A stretch of DNA of 64,000 bases from Salipiger thiooxidans (GTDB taxonomy: Bacteria; Pseudomonadota; Alphaproteobacteria; Rhodobacterales; Rhodobacteraceae). Below are positions 25,136 to 33,670 of this stretch, piece after piece. Positions within the stretch are counted from its first letter, which is position 1. Each line of letters opens with the position of its first letter. A model generated the notes under the pieces. The model was not told where the DNA came from, made no database searches, and saw nothing but the letters and a program-made list of their open reading frames with translations. Location of the stretch: contig NZ_FNAV01000002.1 in the NCBI RefSeq assembly GCF_900102075.1, forward strand, positions 186,001 to 250,000, given 5' to 3'. Position numbers and translations under genes: made by a program.

Positions 25136-26007
25136 CCCTTGAGACCGCCATCGCCCCCCGCCCCGTCTCGCGCCTGCGCAAGGTGCTGCGCAACAGCGGC
25201 GTCACGCTGGGCGGCCTGCTGATCCTGATCGTGGCGCTGCTCGCCATCCTCGCGCCGCTCATCGCCCCGCACGACCCCTACGCGCAGGATCTGACGCAGC
25301 GCTTCCTGCCGCCGTTCTGGCACGACCGCGCCGTGCCCGAGCATCTGCTCGGCACCGACCATCTCGGGCGCGACTACGTCTCGCGGCTGATCTACGGCGC
25401 AAGGGTGTCGCTGGGCGTGGGCGTCGGCGTGGTGATCGTGTCGGGTTTCATCGGCATCTCGCTGGGGCTCATCGCGGGCTATTTCGGCGGCTGGATCGAC
25501 ATGGTCATCAGCTTCGCCACCACCATTCGCCTGTCGCTGCCCATCGTGCTGGTGGCGCTCGCCGCCGTCGCCATGGGAGGCGCGTCCTTCACCACGCTGG
25601 TGACCGTGCTGGGGCTCTTGCTCTGGGACCGCTTCGCCGTGGTCACCCGCGCCGCCACCCAGTCGCTCAGGCATCAGGAGTTCATCTCGGGGCTGCAGGC
25701 CATCGGCGCGCGCTGGCCGCGGATCCTGTTCCTCGAGATCCTGCCCAACATGCGCGGCACCATCCTCGTGGTGATGACGCTCGAGATCGCCAACGCGATC
25801 CTGCTGGAAAGCGCGCTGTCCTTCCTAGGGCTGGGGGTGCGCCCGCCGATGCCCTCGTGGGGGCTGATGATCGCCGAGGGACGCGAGAACATCCTCTTCG
25901 ACCCGTGGCTCGTGGCCCTGCCCGGCGCGATGATCTGCCTGCTGGTGCTGGCGGTGAACCTGCTGGGCGACGGCATGCGCGACCTGACCGGGGAGGCCCG
26001 CAAATGA
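25132..26007 (+). CDS. ABC transporter permease, DppC-like (system 1)
   Basis: This 291-residue DppC-type permease has the hallmark LLGTDHLGRDYVSRLIYGAR near residues 72-91, the EAA loop SLRHQEFISGLQAIGARW, and the C-terminal block LSFLGLGVRPPMPSWGLM. The start at 25132 is preceded by GAGAGGAGG and overlaps the DppB stop. It pairs with the DppB-like protein to form the channel. Confidence 0.93.
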   Translation: MTLETAIAPRPVSRLRKVLRNSGVTLGGLLILIVALLAILAPLIAPHDPYAQDLTQRFLPPFWHDRAVPEHLLGTDHLGRDYVSRLIYGARVSLGVGVGVVIVSGFIGISLGLIAGYFGGWIDMVISFATTIRLSLPIVLVALAAVAMGGASFTTLVTVLGLLLWDRFAVVTRAATQSLRHQEFISGLQAIGARWPRILFLEILPNMRGTILVVMTLEIANAILLESALSFLGLGVRPPMPSWGLMIAEGRENILFDPWLVALPGAMICLLVLAVNLLGDGMRDLTGEARK

Positions 26008-26993
26008 CCGCGCCCCTGCTCGACATCGACGACCTGCACGTCACCATCCCCACCGATCGCGGCGACCTTCACGCGCTGCGCGGCGCGGGCCTGCGGCTGG
26101 AGTCGGGCAAGACGCTCTGCCTCGTGGGCGAGAGCGGCTGCGGCAAGTCGCTGACCGCCATGTCGCTGATGGGCCTGCTGCCCCGCAAGGCACGGCAGAG
26201 TGCCGGGCGCTTTGCGCTGATGGGCACGGACTACGCCGGGAAGGCCCCCAAGGCCTGGGCGAACTTGCGCGGTCGCGACATGGCGATGATCTTCCAGGAT
26301 CCGAACCAGTCGCTGAACCCCACCATGACCGTGGGCGTGCAGATGACCGAGGCGCTGCGCCATTTCGAGAAGCTCTCGAAAGCGCAGGCCGAGGACCGCG
26401 CCATCGCCATGCTCGACCGCGTGGGCATCGCCGATCCGAGGTCGCGGCTCGGGCAGTACCCGCACCAGTTCTCGGGCGGCCAGCGGCAGCGGCTGATGAT
26501 CGCCTCGGCGCTGATCGGGCGGCCAAAGCTGCTAATCGCGGACGAGCCCACGACCGCGCTCGACGTCACCATCCAGGCACAGATCCTGCAGGTCATCGCC
26601 GAGCTGCAGGACGAGCTTGGCCTCGGGCTGCTGCTGATCACCCACGATCTTGGCGTTGCCGCCGCCATCGCCGACGACGTGGCGGTGATGTACGCGGGCC
26701 GGGTGATCGAGACCGGCCCCGTGGCGCAGCTTTTCGCGGTGCCCGCGCATCCCTACACGCAAGGCCTGATGGTCGCGATCCCGGTGCCCGGACGCACCCG
26801 GCCCGGCACGCCCCTGCCCGCCATCTCCGGCCGGGTGCCCGGGCTCATCGGCGGCGTCACCGGCTGCGCCTTCCGCGACCGCTGCGCACTGGCGGGCGAT
26901 GGCTGCGCCAGCGATCCGCTGCCCCGCCACGCCTTTGCCTCGGGCGGCTTCGTCGAATGCACGCGGCCCTCGCTCTCGGAGACGCGCCCATGA
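26004..26993 (+). CDS. ABC transporter ATPase, DppD-like (system 1)
   Basis: This 329-residue ATPase has Walker A GESGCGKS near residue 42, a Q-loop MIFQDPNQSLNP, signature FSGGQRQRLMIA and Walker B LLIADEPTTALD. A C-terminal oligopeptide-transporter domain carries cysteines (CAFRDRCALAGDGC) and may bind an Fe-S cluster. The start at 26004 overlaps the upstream stop by ATGA. Confidence 0.93.
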   Translation: MTAPLLDIDDLHVTIPTDRGDLHALRGAGLRLESGKTLCLVGESGCGKSLTAMSLMGLLPRKARQSAGRFALMGTDYAGKAPKAWANLRGRDMAMIFQDPNQSLNPTMTVGVQMTEALRHFEKLSKAQAEDRAIAMLDRVGIADPRSRLGQYPHQFSGGQRQRLMIASALIGRPKLLIADEPTTALDVTIQAQILQVIAELQDELGLGLLLITHDLGVAAAIADDVAVMYAGRVIETGPVAQLFAVPAHPYTQGLMVAIPVPGRTRPGTPLPAISGRVPGLIGGVTGCAFRDRCALAGDGCASDPLPRHAFASGGFVECTRPSLSETRP

Positions 26994-27979
26994 CCGCCCC
27001 CCAGACCGCCCAAATGACCGCCCCCCGCCAGCCGATGATCCACCTGCGCGACCTGCGCAAGACCTACTCCGTGCGGCAGGGCATGTTCGGCAAGCCCAAG
27101 GAGCTGCACGCGGTCGATGGGCTGAGCCTTGAGGTGCCCGAGGGCACGACGCTGGGCCTCGTCGGCGAGAGCGGCTGCGGCAAGAGCACCGCCATGTCCA
27201 TGGCCGTGGGGCTGCTCAGGCCCGACAGCGGCTCGGTCTCCATCGGCGGGCACGATCTCTACGCCCTGCCGGTGGCCGAGCGGGTGCGGCTGATCCAGCC
27301 CGTTTTCCAGAACCCGCGCGCAGCGCTGAACCCGGTGCGCCGGATCGGCGACCTCGTGGGGCAGCCGCTGCGACTGCACGGCGGCCGCGACATCGCCCGC
27401 AAGGCGCGCGAGATGATGGACCGCGTGGGCCTGCCGACCCGGCTTTTCGACGCCTACCCCGGCGAGCTTTCGGGCGGCCAGCGCCAGCGCGCCGCCATCG
27501 CCCGGGCGCTGATCCTCGAGCCCAAGGTGCTGGTCTGCGACGAGCCTACCTCGGCGCTCGACGTCTCGGTGCAGGCGCAGGTGCTGAACCTGCTGCTCGA
27601 GCTGAAGCGCGACATGCAGCTCACCATGATCTTCGTCTCGCACAACCTTGCCGTGGTCGAGCACGTCTCGGATCGGGTCGCGGTCATGTACCTTGGCCGC
27701 AAGGTCGAGGAGGCTCCGGCGCCCGCGCTCTTCAAGACCCCGCGCCACCCCTACAGCCGGATGCTGGTGGGGGCGACGCTGGTGCCCGAGCCCGGTCACC
27801 CGCTGCCCGCCCAACCCAAGGGCCAGCCGCCCGCGGACCCGTTCCTCGCGCCCATGGGCTGCCGCTTCGCGCCGCGCTGCGCCTTTGCGCAGCCAAGCTG
27901 CGCCGAACGTCCCGCCCCGGCCATCACCGAGCCCGCCCGCAGCTTCTGGTGTCACCGCCCCGAGGCCGTCACCGCCTGA
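26990..27979 (+). CDS. ABC transporter ATPase, DppF-like (system 1)
   Basis: This 329-residue ATPase has Walker A GESGCGKST near residue 57, signature LSGGQRQRAAIARA and Walker B VLVCDEPTSALD. The C-terminal motif CRFAPRCAFAQPSC is shared with DppF/OppF proteins. It overlaps the DppD-like gene by ATGA and is the last gene of the operon that starts at the RraA-like gene. A perfect 16-base palindrome follows at 28037-28052. Confidence 0.93.
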   Translation: MTAPQTAQMTAPRQPMIHLRDLRKTYSVRQGMFGKPKELHAVDGLSLEVPEGTTLGLVGESGCGKSTAMSMAVGLLRPDSGSVSIGGHDLYALPVAERVRLIQPVFQNPRAALNPVRRIGDLVGQPLRLHGGRDIARKAREMMDRVGLPTRLFDAYPGELSGGQRQRAAIARALILEPKVLVCDEPTSALDVSVQAQVLNLLLELKRDMQLTMIFVSHNLAVVEHVSDRVAVMYLGRKVEEAPAPALFKTPRHPYSRMLVGATLVPEPGHPLPAQPKGQPPADPFLAPMGCRFAPRCAFAQPSCAERPAPAITEPARSFWCHRPEAVTA

Positions 27980-28036
27980 GCCGTGCCAACTCCGGCATTG
28001 CAAGAAAGACCCCAGCTGCACTAGGAAGCGGCCAGC

Positions 28037-28052
28037 CAGCCCGGCCGGGCTG
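28037..28052. repeat. Perfect 16-base palindrome between two ABC operons
   Basis: CAGCCCGGCCGGGCTG is a perfect inverted repeat with no spacer, in the 114-base gap between the Dpp-type operon and the PhnD-like gene. It lacks a T-run. A cruciform-forming operator or a weak stem at the operon boundary are both possible. Confidence 0.45.
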
Positions 28053-28093
28053 CACCGCATTCCTATCCCCTCGTGACAGACGGAAGGTCCGCC

Positions 28094-28951
28094 ATGACCC
28101 GCATCGCCCCGCTCGCCCTTGCCGCCCTGCTTGGCTCCACCTCGCTTGCCGCCGCGCAGACGCTCTATTTCTCGGCCATCCCCGACGAGGACGAGACCCG
28201 CCTCATCGAGCGCTTCTCGGCGGTCGCCGAGTATCTCAAAAGCGAGCTTGGCGTCGACGTCGAATTCGTGCCCGTGAAGAGCTACGCCGCCTCGGTCACC
28301 GCCTTCCGCAACGACCAGATCCAGCTCGCGTGGTTCGGCGGACTCACCGGCGTGCAGGCCCGCCTCGCGGTTCCCGACGCCCGCGCCATCGCGCAGGGCA
28401 AGGAAGACCCGATCTTCGTGAGCTACTTCATCGCCAATACCGAAACCGGTCTCGAGGAGTCCGACACCTTCCCCGAGGCTGCCAAGGGCATGTCGTTCAC
28501 CTTCGGCGCCAAGACCTCGACCTCGGGCCGGCTGATGCCCGAGTACTGGATCCGGCAGGAGACCGGCGAGGCCCCCGAGGCGTTCTTCTCGAAGGTCGGC
28601 TTCTCGGGCGACCACAGCCAGACCCTGCGGCTCGTCGCCTCGGGCGCGTGGGACATCGGTGCGCTGAACTTCGCGGTCTACGACAAGGCCGTCGAGGAAG
28701 GCGCCCCCGAGGTCGAGACCGCCAAGGTGATCTGGCAGACCCCGCCCTACCCCGATTACAACTGGACCATCCGCGGCGACGTCGATGCCCGCTTCGGCGA
28801 GGGCTTCGCCGACAAGGTGCAGGCTGCGCTCATCGGCATGGACGACCCCGACCTGCTCGCGGCCTTCCCGCGCGAGGCCTTCATCCCCGCCGCCAACGAG
28901 GATTTCCAGCCGATCGAGGAAACCGCCAAGGAGCTCGGCCTCATCGAATGA
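28094..28951 (+). CDS. PhnD-family periplasmic binding protein (phosphonate/oxyanion-type)
   Basis: This 285-residue protein has a Sec signal peptide ending AAAQ near residue 22. It has the PhnD-type pattern SAIPDEDETRLIERF, VKSYAASVTAFRNDQIQLAW and GAKTSTSGRLMPEYW. The start at 28094 is preceded by GGAAGG. PhnD-like proteins bind phosphonates, phosphite or other oxyanions. A subgroup that, as I recall, annotation pipelines name putative selenate-binding has a similar FSAIPD-x-(D/E) start. There is no C-P lyase gene in the window, so the ligand remains open. It heads a three-gene transporter operon. Confidence 0.85.
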   Translation: MTRIAPLALAALLGSTSLAAAQTLYFSAIPDEDETRLIERFSAVAEYLKSELGVDVEFVPVKSYAASVTAFRNDQIQLAWFGGLTGVQARLAVPDARAIAQGKEDPIFVSYFIANTETGLEESDTFPEAAKGMSFTFGAKTSTSGRLMPEYWIRQETGEAPEAFFSKVGFSGDHSQTLRLVASGAWDIGALNFAVYDKAVEEGAPEVETAKVIWQTPPYPDYNWTIRGDVDARFGEGFADKVQAALIGMDDPDLLAAFPREAFIPAANEDFQPIEETAKELGLIE

Positions 28952-29610
28952 CGCTGGCCGCGCTGGATCGGGAAACGCTGGGTTACGGGCGCGCCGCGGT
29001 GCTGCCCGGGCTCAGCTTCGCGCTCGCTCCCGGCGAGCGCGTCGTGCTTCTGGGCCGCAGCGGCGTGGGCAAGACAACGCTGCTCAACGCCATGCACGAC
29101 CGGCTGGCGCGCGACCACCGCACGGCGCTCGTGCCGCAGGACCATGCGCTGGTGCCGCAGCTTTCGGTGCTCAAGAACGTGCTGATGGGCCGGCTCGACG
29201 ATCACGGCGCGCTCTACAACCTCACCAACCTGCTGCACGTCCGCCGCGCCGACCGAGCGGGCGTGGTCGACGTGCTGACGCCGCTGGGGCTCGCCGAGCT
29301 TGCCGACCGCCCGGTGCGGGCGCTCTCGGGCGGACAGAAACAGCGCGTGGCGCTGGGGCGCGCGTGGTGGCGCGGCGGCGCGGTGCTGATCGGCGACGAG
29401 CCGGTCTCGGCCGTGGACGAGACCCATGCCGAGGCGCTGCTCGGCCAGATGCGCGACCGCTTCCCCACGGCGCTGCTGGCGCTGCACGACGTGGCGCTGG
29501 CCCGGAGCTTCGCCACGCGACTGGTGGGGCTGCGCCGCGGCGGCATCCTCTTCGACGCGCCGGCGACGGAGGTGAGCGATGGCGACATCGCGGCTCTCTA
29601 CGCCCACTGA
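28948..29610 (+). CDS. ABC transporter ATPase, PhnC-like (short)
   Basis: This 220-residue ATPase has Walker A GRSGVGKTT near residue 37, signature LSGGQKQRVALGRA and Walker B VLIGDEPVSAVD, then the switch histidine LALHDV. It is about 40-50 residues shorter than typical PhnC proteins, mainly around the helical insert. ATGA overlap with the binding-protein gene, and a 32-base overlap with the permease gene, show tight coupling. Confidence 0.88.
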   Translation: MTLAALDRETLGYGRAAVLPGLSFALAPGERVVLLGRSGVGKTTLLNAMHDRLARDHRTALVPQDHALVPQLSVLKNVLMGRLDDHGALYNLTNLLHVRRADRAGVVDVLTPLGLAELADRPVRALSGGQKQRVALGRAWWRGGAVLIGDEPVSAVDETHAEALLGQMRDRFPTALLALHDVALARSFATRLVGLRRGGILFDAPATEVSDGDIAALYAH

Positions 29611-31123
29611 GGCCCGCCGCAGCGCCCGCCGCGAGGGCTGGACCCGCCCCCGGGTGGTCACGCTCTTCCTCGCGCTGGCACTGCTGGCCCTGCCCTTCGC
29701 CGACTTCGGCCTCGCCGGCCACGACCCGGGCGCCGCGCTCTCGCGGATGCTTGCGGGCTTCCTGCGCCCCGATTTCGGCGCCGTCGAGCAGATCGGCCGC
29801 GCCATCTGGCTGACCGTGGCCTTCGCCGTCGCGGGCGTGGCGGCGGGAGCCTCGTCGGGGCTGGTGCTGGCGCCGTTCTATCACCTGCGCGCCGTGCGCT
29901 GGCTGTGCATCGCGCTGCGCTCGGTGCACGAGCTCTTCTGGGCGCTGATGCTGATGCAGATCCTCGGGATCTCGCCCCTGACCGGCGTGCTGGCCATCGC
30001 CCTGCCCTATGCCGGGATCTTCGCCAAGGTGTTCTCGGAACAGCTCGACGAGGCCGACCCGCGCCCGGCCGAGGTGCTGCCGCGCGGCACCGACGCGCTG
30101 TCGCGCTTCCTCTACGCCCGCGCGCCGCTCGCACTGACCGCGATGAAGCACTACACGCTCTACCGGCTCGAATGCGGCATGCGGGCGAGCGCCGTGCTGG
30201 GCTTCGTCGGCCTTCCGACGCTGGGCTTCCAGCTCGACAGCTTCTTCCGCATGGGCGACTACGGCGCCGCCTCGGCCATCATGATCTGCTACGTTGTGCT
30301 GATCGCCAGCGTCCGGCAGTGGATGCGCCCGGTACTGGCGCCGCTCTGGCTGCTGGCCTCGGCGGTGACGCTGGCGCTGGTCAAGTCGCCGCCGATGGGC
30401 TCGGGCGCCCTGATGCGCTTCCTGACCGAGGACATCGTGCCCGCGCCCCTGCGCGACGGCTGGGACTTCACGGGGCTGCTGCACTGGCTGGTGCCGCTCG
30501 TCACCGACGAGATGCTGCCCGGCCTCCTCGCCACCTTCGTCGTGGCGCAGATCGCGCTGGCGCTGACCGGGGCGCTGGCCTTCGCGGGCTTCGGGCTGAT
30601 CGTGCCCCGGGTCACGCCGCGCTGGGGCCGCGCGCTGGGACATCTCGGACTGGTGATCCTGCGCAGCTTCCCCGAGTACATGCTGGCCTACCTCTTTCTG
30701 CAGGTCTTCGGCCCTTCGATGCTGCCCGCCGTGCTGGCGCTGGCGCTGCACAACGGCGCCATCATCGCGCACCTTCTGGGCCGCGAGGGCGAGACGCTGC
30801 TGCCCACCCTGCGCCGCGATGCGCCCCGGGGGCTGACGCTCTGGGGGTGGGAGCTGGCGCCGCGGCTCTCGGGGCCGTTCCTCGCGCTCTGCCTCTACCG
30901 GTGGGAGATCATCCTGCGCGAGACCGCCGTCATGGGCCTGCTCGGCATCGCCACGCTCGGCTTCTACATCGACAGCGCCATGGCCGAGCTTCGGCTCGAC
31001 CGGGCGGTGGTGCTGCTGATCGCCACCGGGCTGGTCACCGCGGGCATCGACGCGCTGTCGCGGGCATTGCGCCGCCGCACCGGCGCGGGGCTCTCGGGAC
31101 AGACCCGCGTCGAGGGGTGCTGA
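29579..31123 (+). CDS. Two-domain ABC transporter permease, fused PhnE-PhnE
   Basis: At 514 residues this is about twice the length of PhnE. Two permease halves are visible: residues about 25-275, with a coupling loop at EVLPRGTDALSRFLYARAPL, and about 290-505, with LLPTLRRDAPRGLTLWGWEL. Both halves carry the end pattern G-x-x-T-L-G-F (LPTLGFQLDSF and IATLGFYIDSA). One polypeptide therefore supplies the whole channel, in place of a PhnE dimer. The gene overlaps the ATPase by 32 bases. It should sit in the inner membrane. Confidence 0.88.
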   Translation: MATSRLSTPTEARRSARREGWTRPRVVTLFLALALLALPFADFGLAGHDPGAALSRMLAGFLRPDFGAVEQIGRAIWLTVAFAVAGVAAGASSGLVLAPFYHLRAVRWLCIALRSVHELFWALMLMQILGISPLTGVLAIALPYAGIFAKVFSEQLDEADPRPAEVLPRGTDALSRFLYARAPLALTAMKHYTLYRLECGMRASAVLGFVGLPTLGFQLDSFFRMGDYGAASAIMICYVVLIASVRQWMRPVLAPLWLLASAVTLALVKSPPMGSGALMRFLTEDIVPAPLRDGWDFTGLLHWLVPLVTDEMLPGLLATFVVAQIALALTGALAFAGFGLIVPRVTPRWGRALGHLGLVILRSFPEYMLAYLFLQVFGPSMLPAVLALALHNGAIIAHLLGREGETLLPTLRRDAPRGLTLWGWELAPRLSGPFLALCLYRWEIILRETAVMGLLGIATLGFYIDSAMAELRLDRAVVLLIATGLVTAGIDALSRALRRRTGAGLSGQTRVEGC

Positions 31124-31191
31124 GCCGGAGTTTGGCGGAGGCGCCGCCGCGGCCTATGTTGCAGGCAGAGCCCCCGCAACCGGACCGCCCC

Positions 31192-32544
31192 ATGAACGCC
31201 TTCACACCGCCCTCCGTCACCCCGCCCGGCAAGCCGCTCGGCATCCTCGCGAGCCTCAAGGCCGTGCGGCGAAACGTGCTGAACATCATCCCGGCGATCT
31301 CCTACACTCAGCCCATCGTCACCGGGACCACCGGCACCGCGCGCTGGCACATGGTGCAGGGCCCCGAGGGGATGAAGCGCGTCTTCCTGGACAACGTCGC
31401 CAACTATCCCAAGTCCGAGGTCATGCTGCGGATGCTGCGTCCGGCGGTGGGCGAGAGCCTCTTCACCTCGGAAGGCGCGCACTGGCGCTGGCAGCGCCGG
31501 GCCATTGCGCCGGTCTTCGCCGCCCGCCATGTCGAGGCCCTGGCCCCGGTGATGACCGCCACCGCCGACCGCGCCGCCGACCGGCTGGCCCGTGCCGGCG
31601 GCGAGGCCGAACTGGTGCAGGCGATGCTCTCGGCCACCTTCGATGTAATCTGCGACGTGGCGCTCTCCGGGCGCGAGCATTTCGACGCCGACGCCTATGG
31701 CGCCGCCATCACCCGCTATTTCCTGACCGTGGGGCGCGCCTCGCTGATGGATTTCCTCGAGGTGCCGCCATGGGTGCCCCGCCCCGCCGAGCTGCTTGGA
31801 CGCGGCGCGGTGAAGACCATGCACCGGATGGTCGCCAGCGCCATCGACGCACGGCGGGTACAGGGCTCGGGGCCGCTCGACGACCTGCTCGACCACATGA
31901 TGAAGGCCACCGACCCCGAGACCGGTCGGGCGATGTCGCCGCAGGAGCTTTTGCACAACATGCAGTTCTTCATCGTCGCCGGTCACGAGACCACGGCGCT
32001 GTCGATTTCCTGGGCGCTCTACCTGCTGGCCAATGACGCCGAGGTGCAGGAGCGCGCCCATGCCGAGGCGCGCGGCGTGCTGGGCGACCGGCCCGCGGGG
32101 TTCGAGGACCTCGCGCAGATGCCCTACATCGAGCAGGTGCTCGAGGAATCGATGCGGCTCTACCCGCCGGTGGGCTTCCTCGCCCGCAACGTGCTCGAGA
32201 CCGACCGGATCTACGACCGCGAGATCCGCCCGCGCGAGACCGTCTTCATCAACACCTACGCGCTGCACCGGCACCGCGACTACTGGACGGCCCCCGACGT
32301 CTTCGATCCCGATCACTTCTCGCCCGAGGCCAGGGCCGGCCGGGACCGCTACACCTACCTGCCCTTCGGCGCCGGGCCCCGGATCTGCGTGGGCGCCAAT
32401 TTCGCCATGATGCAGGCGCAGATCATCCTGGCGACGCTTCTGGCCCGCTTCCGCTTCACCCCTGCGGGGCCAGACCCCGAGCCGGTGATGCACATGACGA
32501 TCCGTCCCGAACCGGGCGTCACGCTGGGCATCCGCGCGGTCTGA
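31192..32544 (+). CDS. Cytochrome P450
   Basis: This 450-residue P450 has the oxygen-activation motif AGHETT near 263-268, the E-x-x-R in EESMRLYPP near 317-321, and the heme-binding FGAGPRICVG with Cys399 as the axial ligand. There is no N-terminal membrane anchor, so it should be soluble. No ferredoxin or ferredoxin reductase gene adjoins it, so its electron donors must be encoded elsewhere. It follows the PhnE-like gene by 68 bases and may be co-transcribed. An ATG at 31156 would add 12 residues. The substrate is unknown; the sequence style suggests hydroxylation of a fatty or terpene-like compound, but this is weak. Confidence 0.92.
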   Translation: MNAFTPPSVTPPGKPLGILASLKAVRRNVLNIIPAISYTQPIVTGTTGTARWHMVQGPEGMKRVFLDNVANYPKSEVMLRMLRPAVGESLFTSEGAHWRWQRRAIAPVFAARHVEALAPVMTATADRAADRLARAGGEAELVQAMLSATFDVICDVALSGREHFDADAYGAAITRYFLTVGRASLMDFLEVPPWVPRPAELLGRGAVKTMHRMVASAIDARRVQGSGPLDDLLDHMMKATDPETGRAMSPQELLHNMQFFIVAGHETTALSISWALYLLANDAEVQERAHAEARGVLGDRPAGFEDLAQMPYIEQVLEESMRLYPPVGFLARNVLETDRIYDREIRPRETVFINTYALHRHRDYWTAPDVFDPDHFSPEARAGRDRYTYLPFGAGPRICVGANFAMMQAQIILATLLARFRFTPAGPDPEPVMHMTIRPEPGVTLGIRAV

Positions 32545-32884
32545 CGCCGCACGGTTTTCGTGCATTCGGTCACAATTCGGACAATTCTTCTCCGTATCGC
32601 GGCGTACCAGCGCGACGCGATCCCCTGATGGTGTGAATTCGTGCGAGGGTTCGCGCAGCCGTAACGTCCAATGAACACGGGGGCATGGCGCCGGGCCGAT
32701 GGGTGATCCTGCGTCCGCGTCACCGCCCGGGATAAGAAATACTTTGCGGACGACAAATGTTTTCAATTGGACGACGTGTCACAAACTTGTCTCACTTCAA
32801 CGCAATCGAGACCGCTCGCAGCACGGGACACCCCACGACGCCATGCCAGCAACGACCCGAAATCCGCTCCGACCCGCGTACCGC
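32545..32884. other. 340-base gap without a gene
   Basis: This lies between the P450 gene and the converging GntR gene. A weak stem GCACG-GTTTT-CGTGC (32549-32563) follows the P450 stop but has no T-run. The stretch 32735-32830 is richer in A and T and has no convincing open frame or RNA gene. I see no further function in it. Confidence 0.4.
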
Positions 32885-33556
32885 TCAGGCGGTCAGCGCG
32901 CGCGTCAGGCGGGGCATCAGGGCAAGATGGCGGCGGATCACCTCGACCGCGCGCTCCTCGTCGTGGACCGAGAGCGCGGCGACCATCTCACGGTGTTCCA
33001 CCTCGATGATCTCGGTCTTGCCGACGCCCTGCCGCAACGACAGCATCGCGGCCCGGGACAGCGGCGCCTGAAGCCCATCAAACACCTGAACCAGAACGGT
33101 ATTTCCCGCCGCGGCAACAAGCGCCTGATGGAACAGCCGGTTGATCTCGACGCAGCCCAGCAGGTCTTCGGCCGGGGTCGCCTCATGGGCTTCGCAGAGT
33201 TCCAGAAGCGTGTCCGGGATCGGGCGTTTCTCGCGGCAGATCTTGCTCGCGGCGTGGGTCTCGACCATCAGCCGGACCTCGTGCAGGTCGCGCAGCTCGG
33301 TGGGCGACAGCCAGCGCACCATGGCGCCCCGGCGCGGGTGCTGTTCGAGGTAGCCCTCCGCAGCCAGCCGGCTCAGCGCCTCGCGCACCGGAGAGCGCGA
33401 CACGCCGGTTATCTCGCAGGCCTGCGCCTCCTCGACGAAAGCGCCCGGCTCGAAACTTCCCTTGAGAATGGCGGATCGAATCCCGGTGTAGGCACGCTCG
33501 CGGGCGGACTGGACCGGCCCCACACCGACCGAATGAGCATCTTTTCGACTGTTCAC
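32885..33556 (-). CDS. GntR-family transcriptional regulator, FCD subfamily
   Basis: This 223-residue protein has a GntR winged helix (about residues 17-80, with GVSRSPVREALSRLAAEGYLE) and an all-helical FCD effector domain (about 90-215) that usually binds organic acids through a metal. It is divergent from the HyuAB operon with 114 bases between. A TTGTATACAC palindrome, the usual type of FCD operator, lies just before hyuA. It is therefore the likely repressor of the hyuAB-Dpp operon, relieved by a substrate or product acid. Confidence 0.92.
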   Translation of the reverse strand: MNSRKDAHSVGVGPVQSARERAYTGIRSAILKGSFEPGAFVEEAQACEITGVSRSPVREALSRLAAEGYLEQHPRRGAMVRWLSPTELRDLHEVRLMVETHAASKICREKRPIPDTLLELCEAHEATPAEDLLGCVEINRLFHQALVAAAGNTVLVQVFDGLQAPLSRAAMLSLRQGVGKTEIIEVEHREMVAALSVHDEERAVEVIRRHLALMPRLTRALTA

Positions 33557-33632
33557 TCATCTTCTCCACAACTTTCTGTCACAAACCCCGCGATCGCACG
33601 CGACAAGGCTGGACAGAATCATCTCTCCTCTC

Positions 33633-33642
33633 TTGTATACAC
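33633..33642. promoter_or_regulatory. Candidate GntR (FCD) operator
   Basis: TTGTATACAC contains the perfect palindrome TGTATACA (33634-33641), close to FCD-subfamily sites of the TTGTATACAA type. It is 29 bases before the hyuA start, where bound repressor would block transcription. Confidence 0.55.
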
Positions 33643-33670
33643 GACGTAGACGTCAGAAGGACAAGCAACC

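Noticed and set aside
29905-32544. A longer open frame leading into the P450
   Set aside because: The first 429 codons overlap the PhnE-like permease in another frame and show no P450 features. The P450 starts near 31192.
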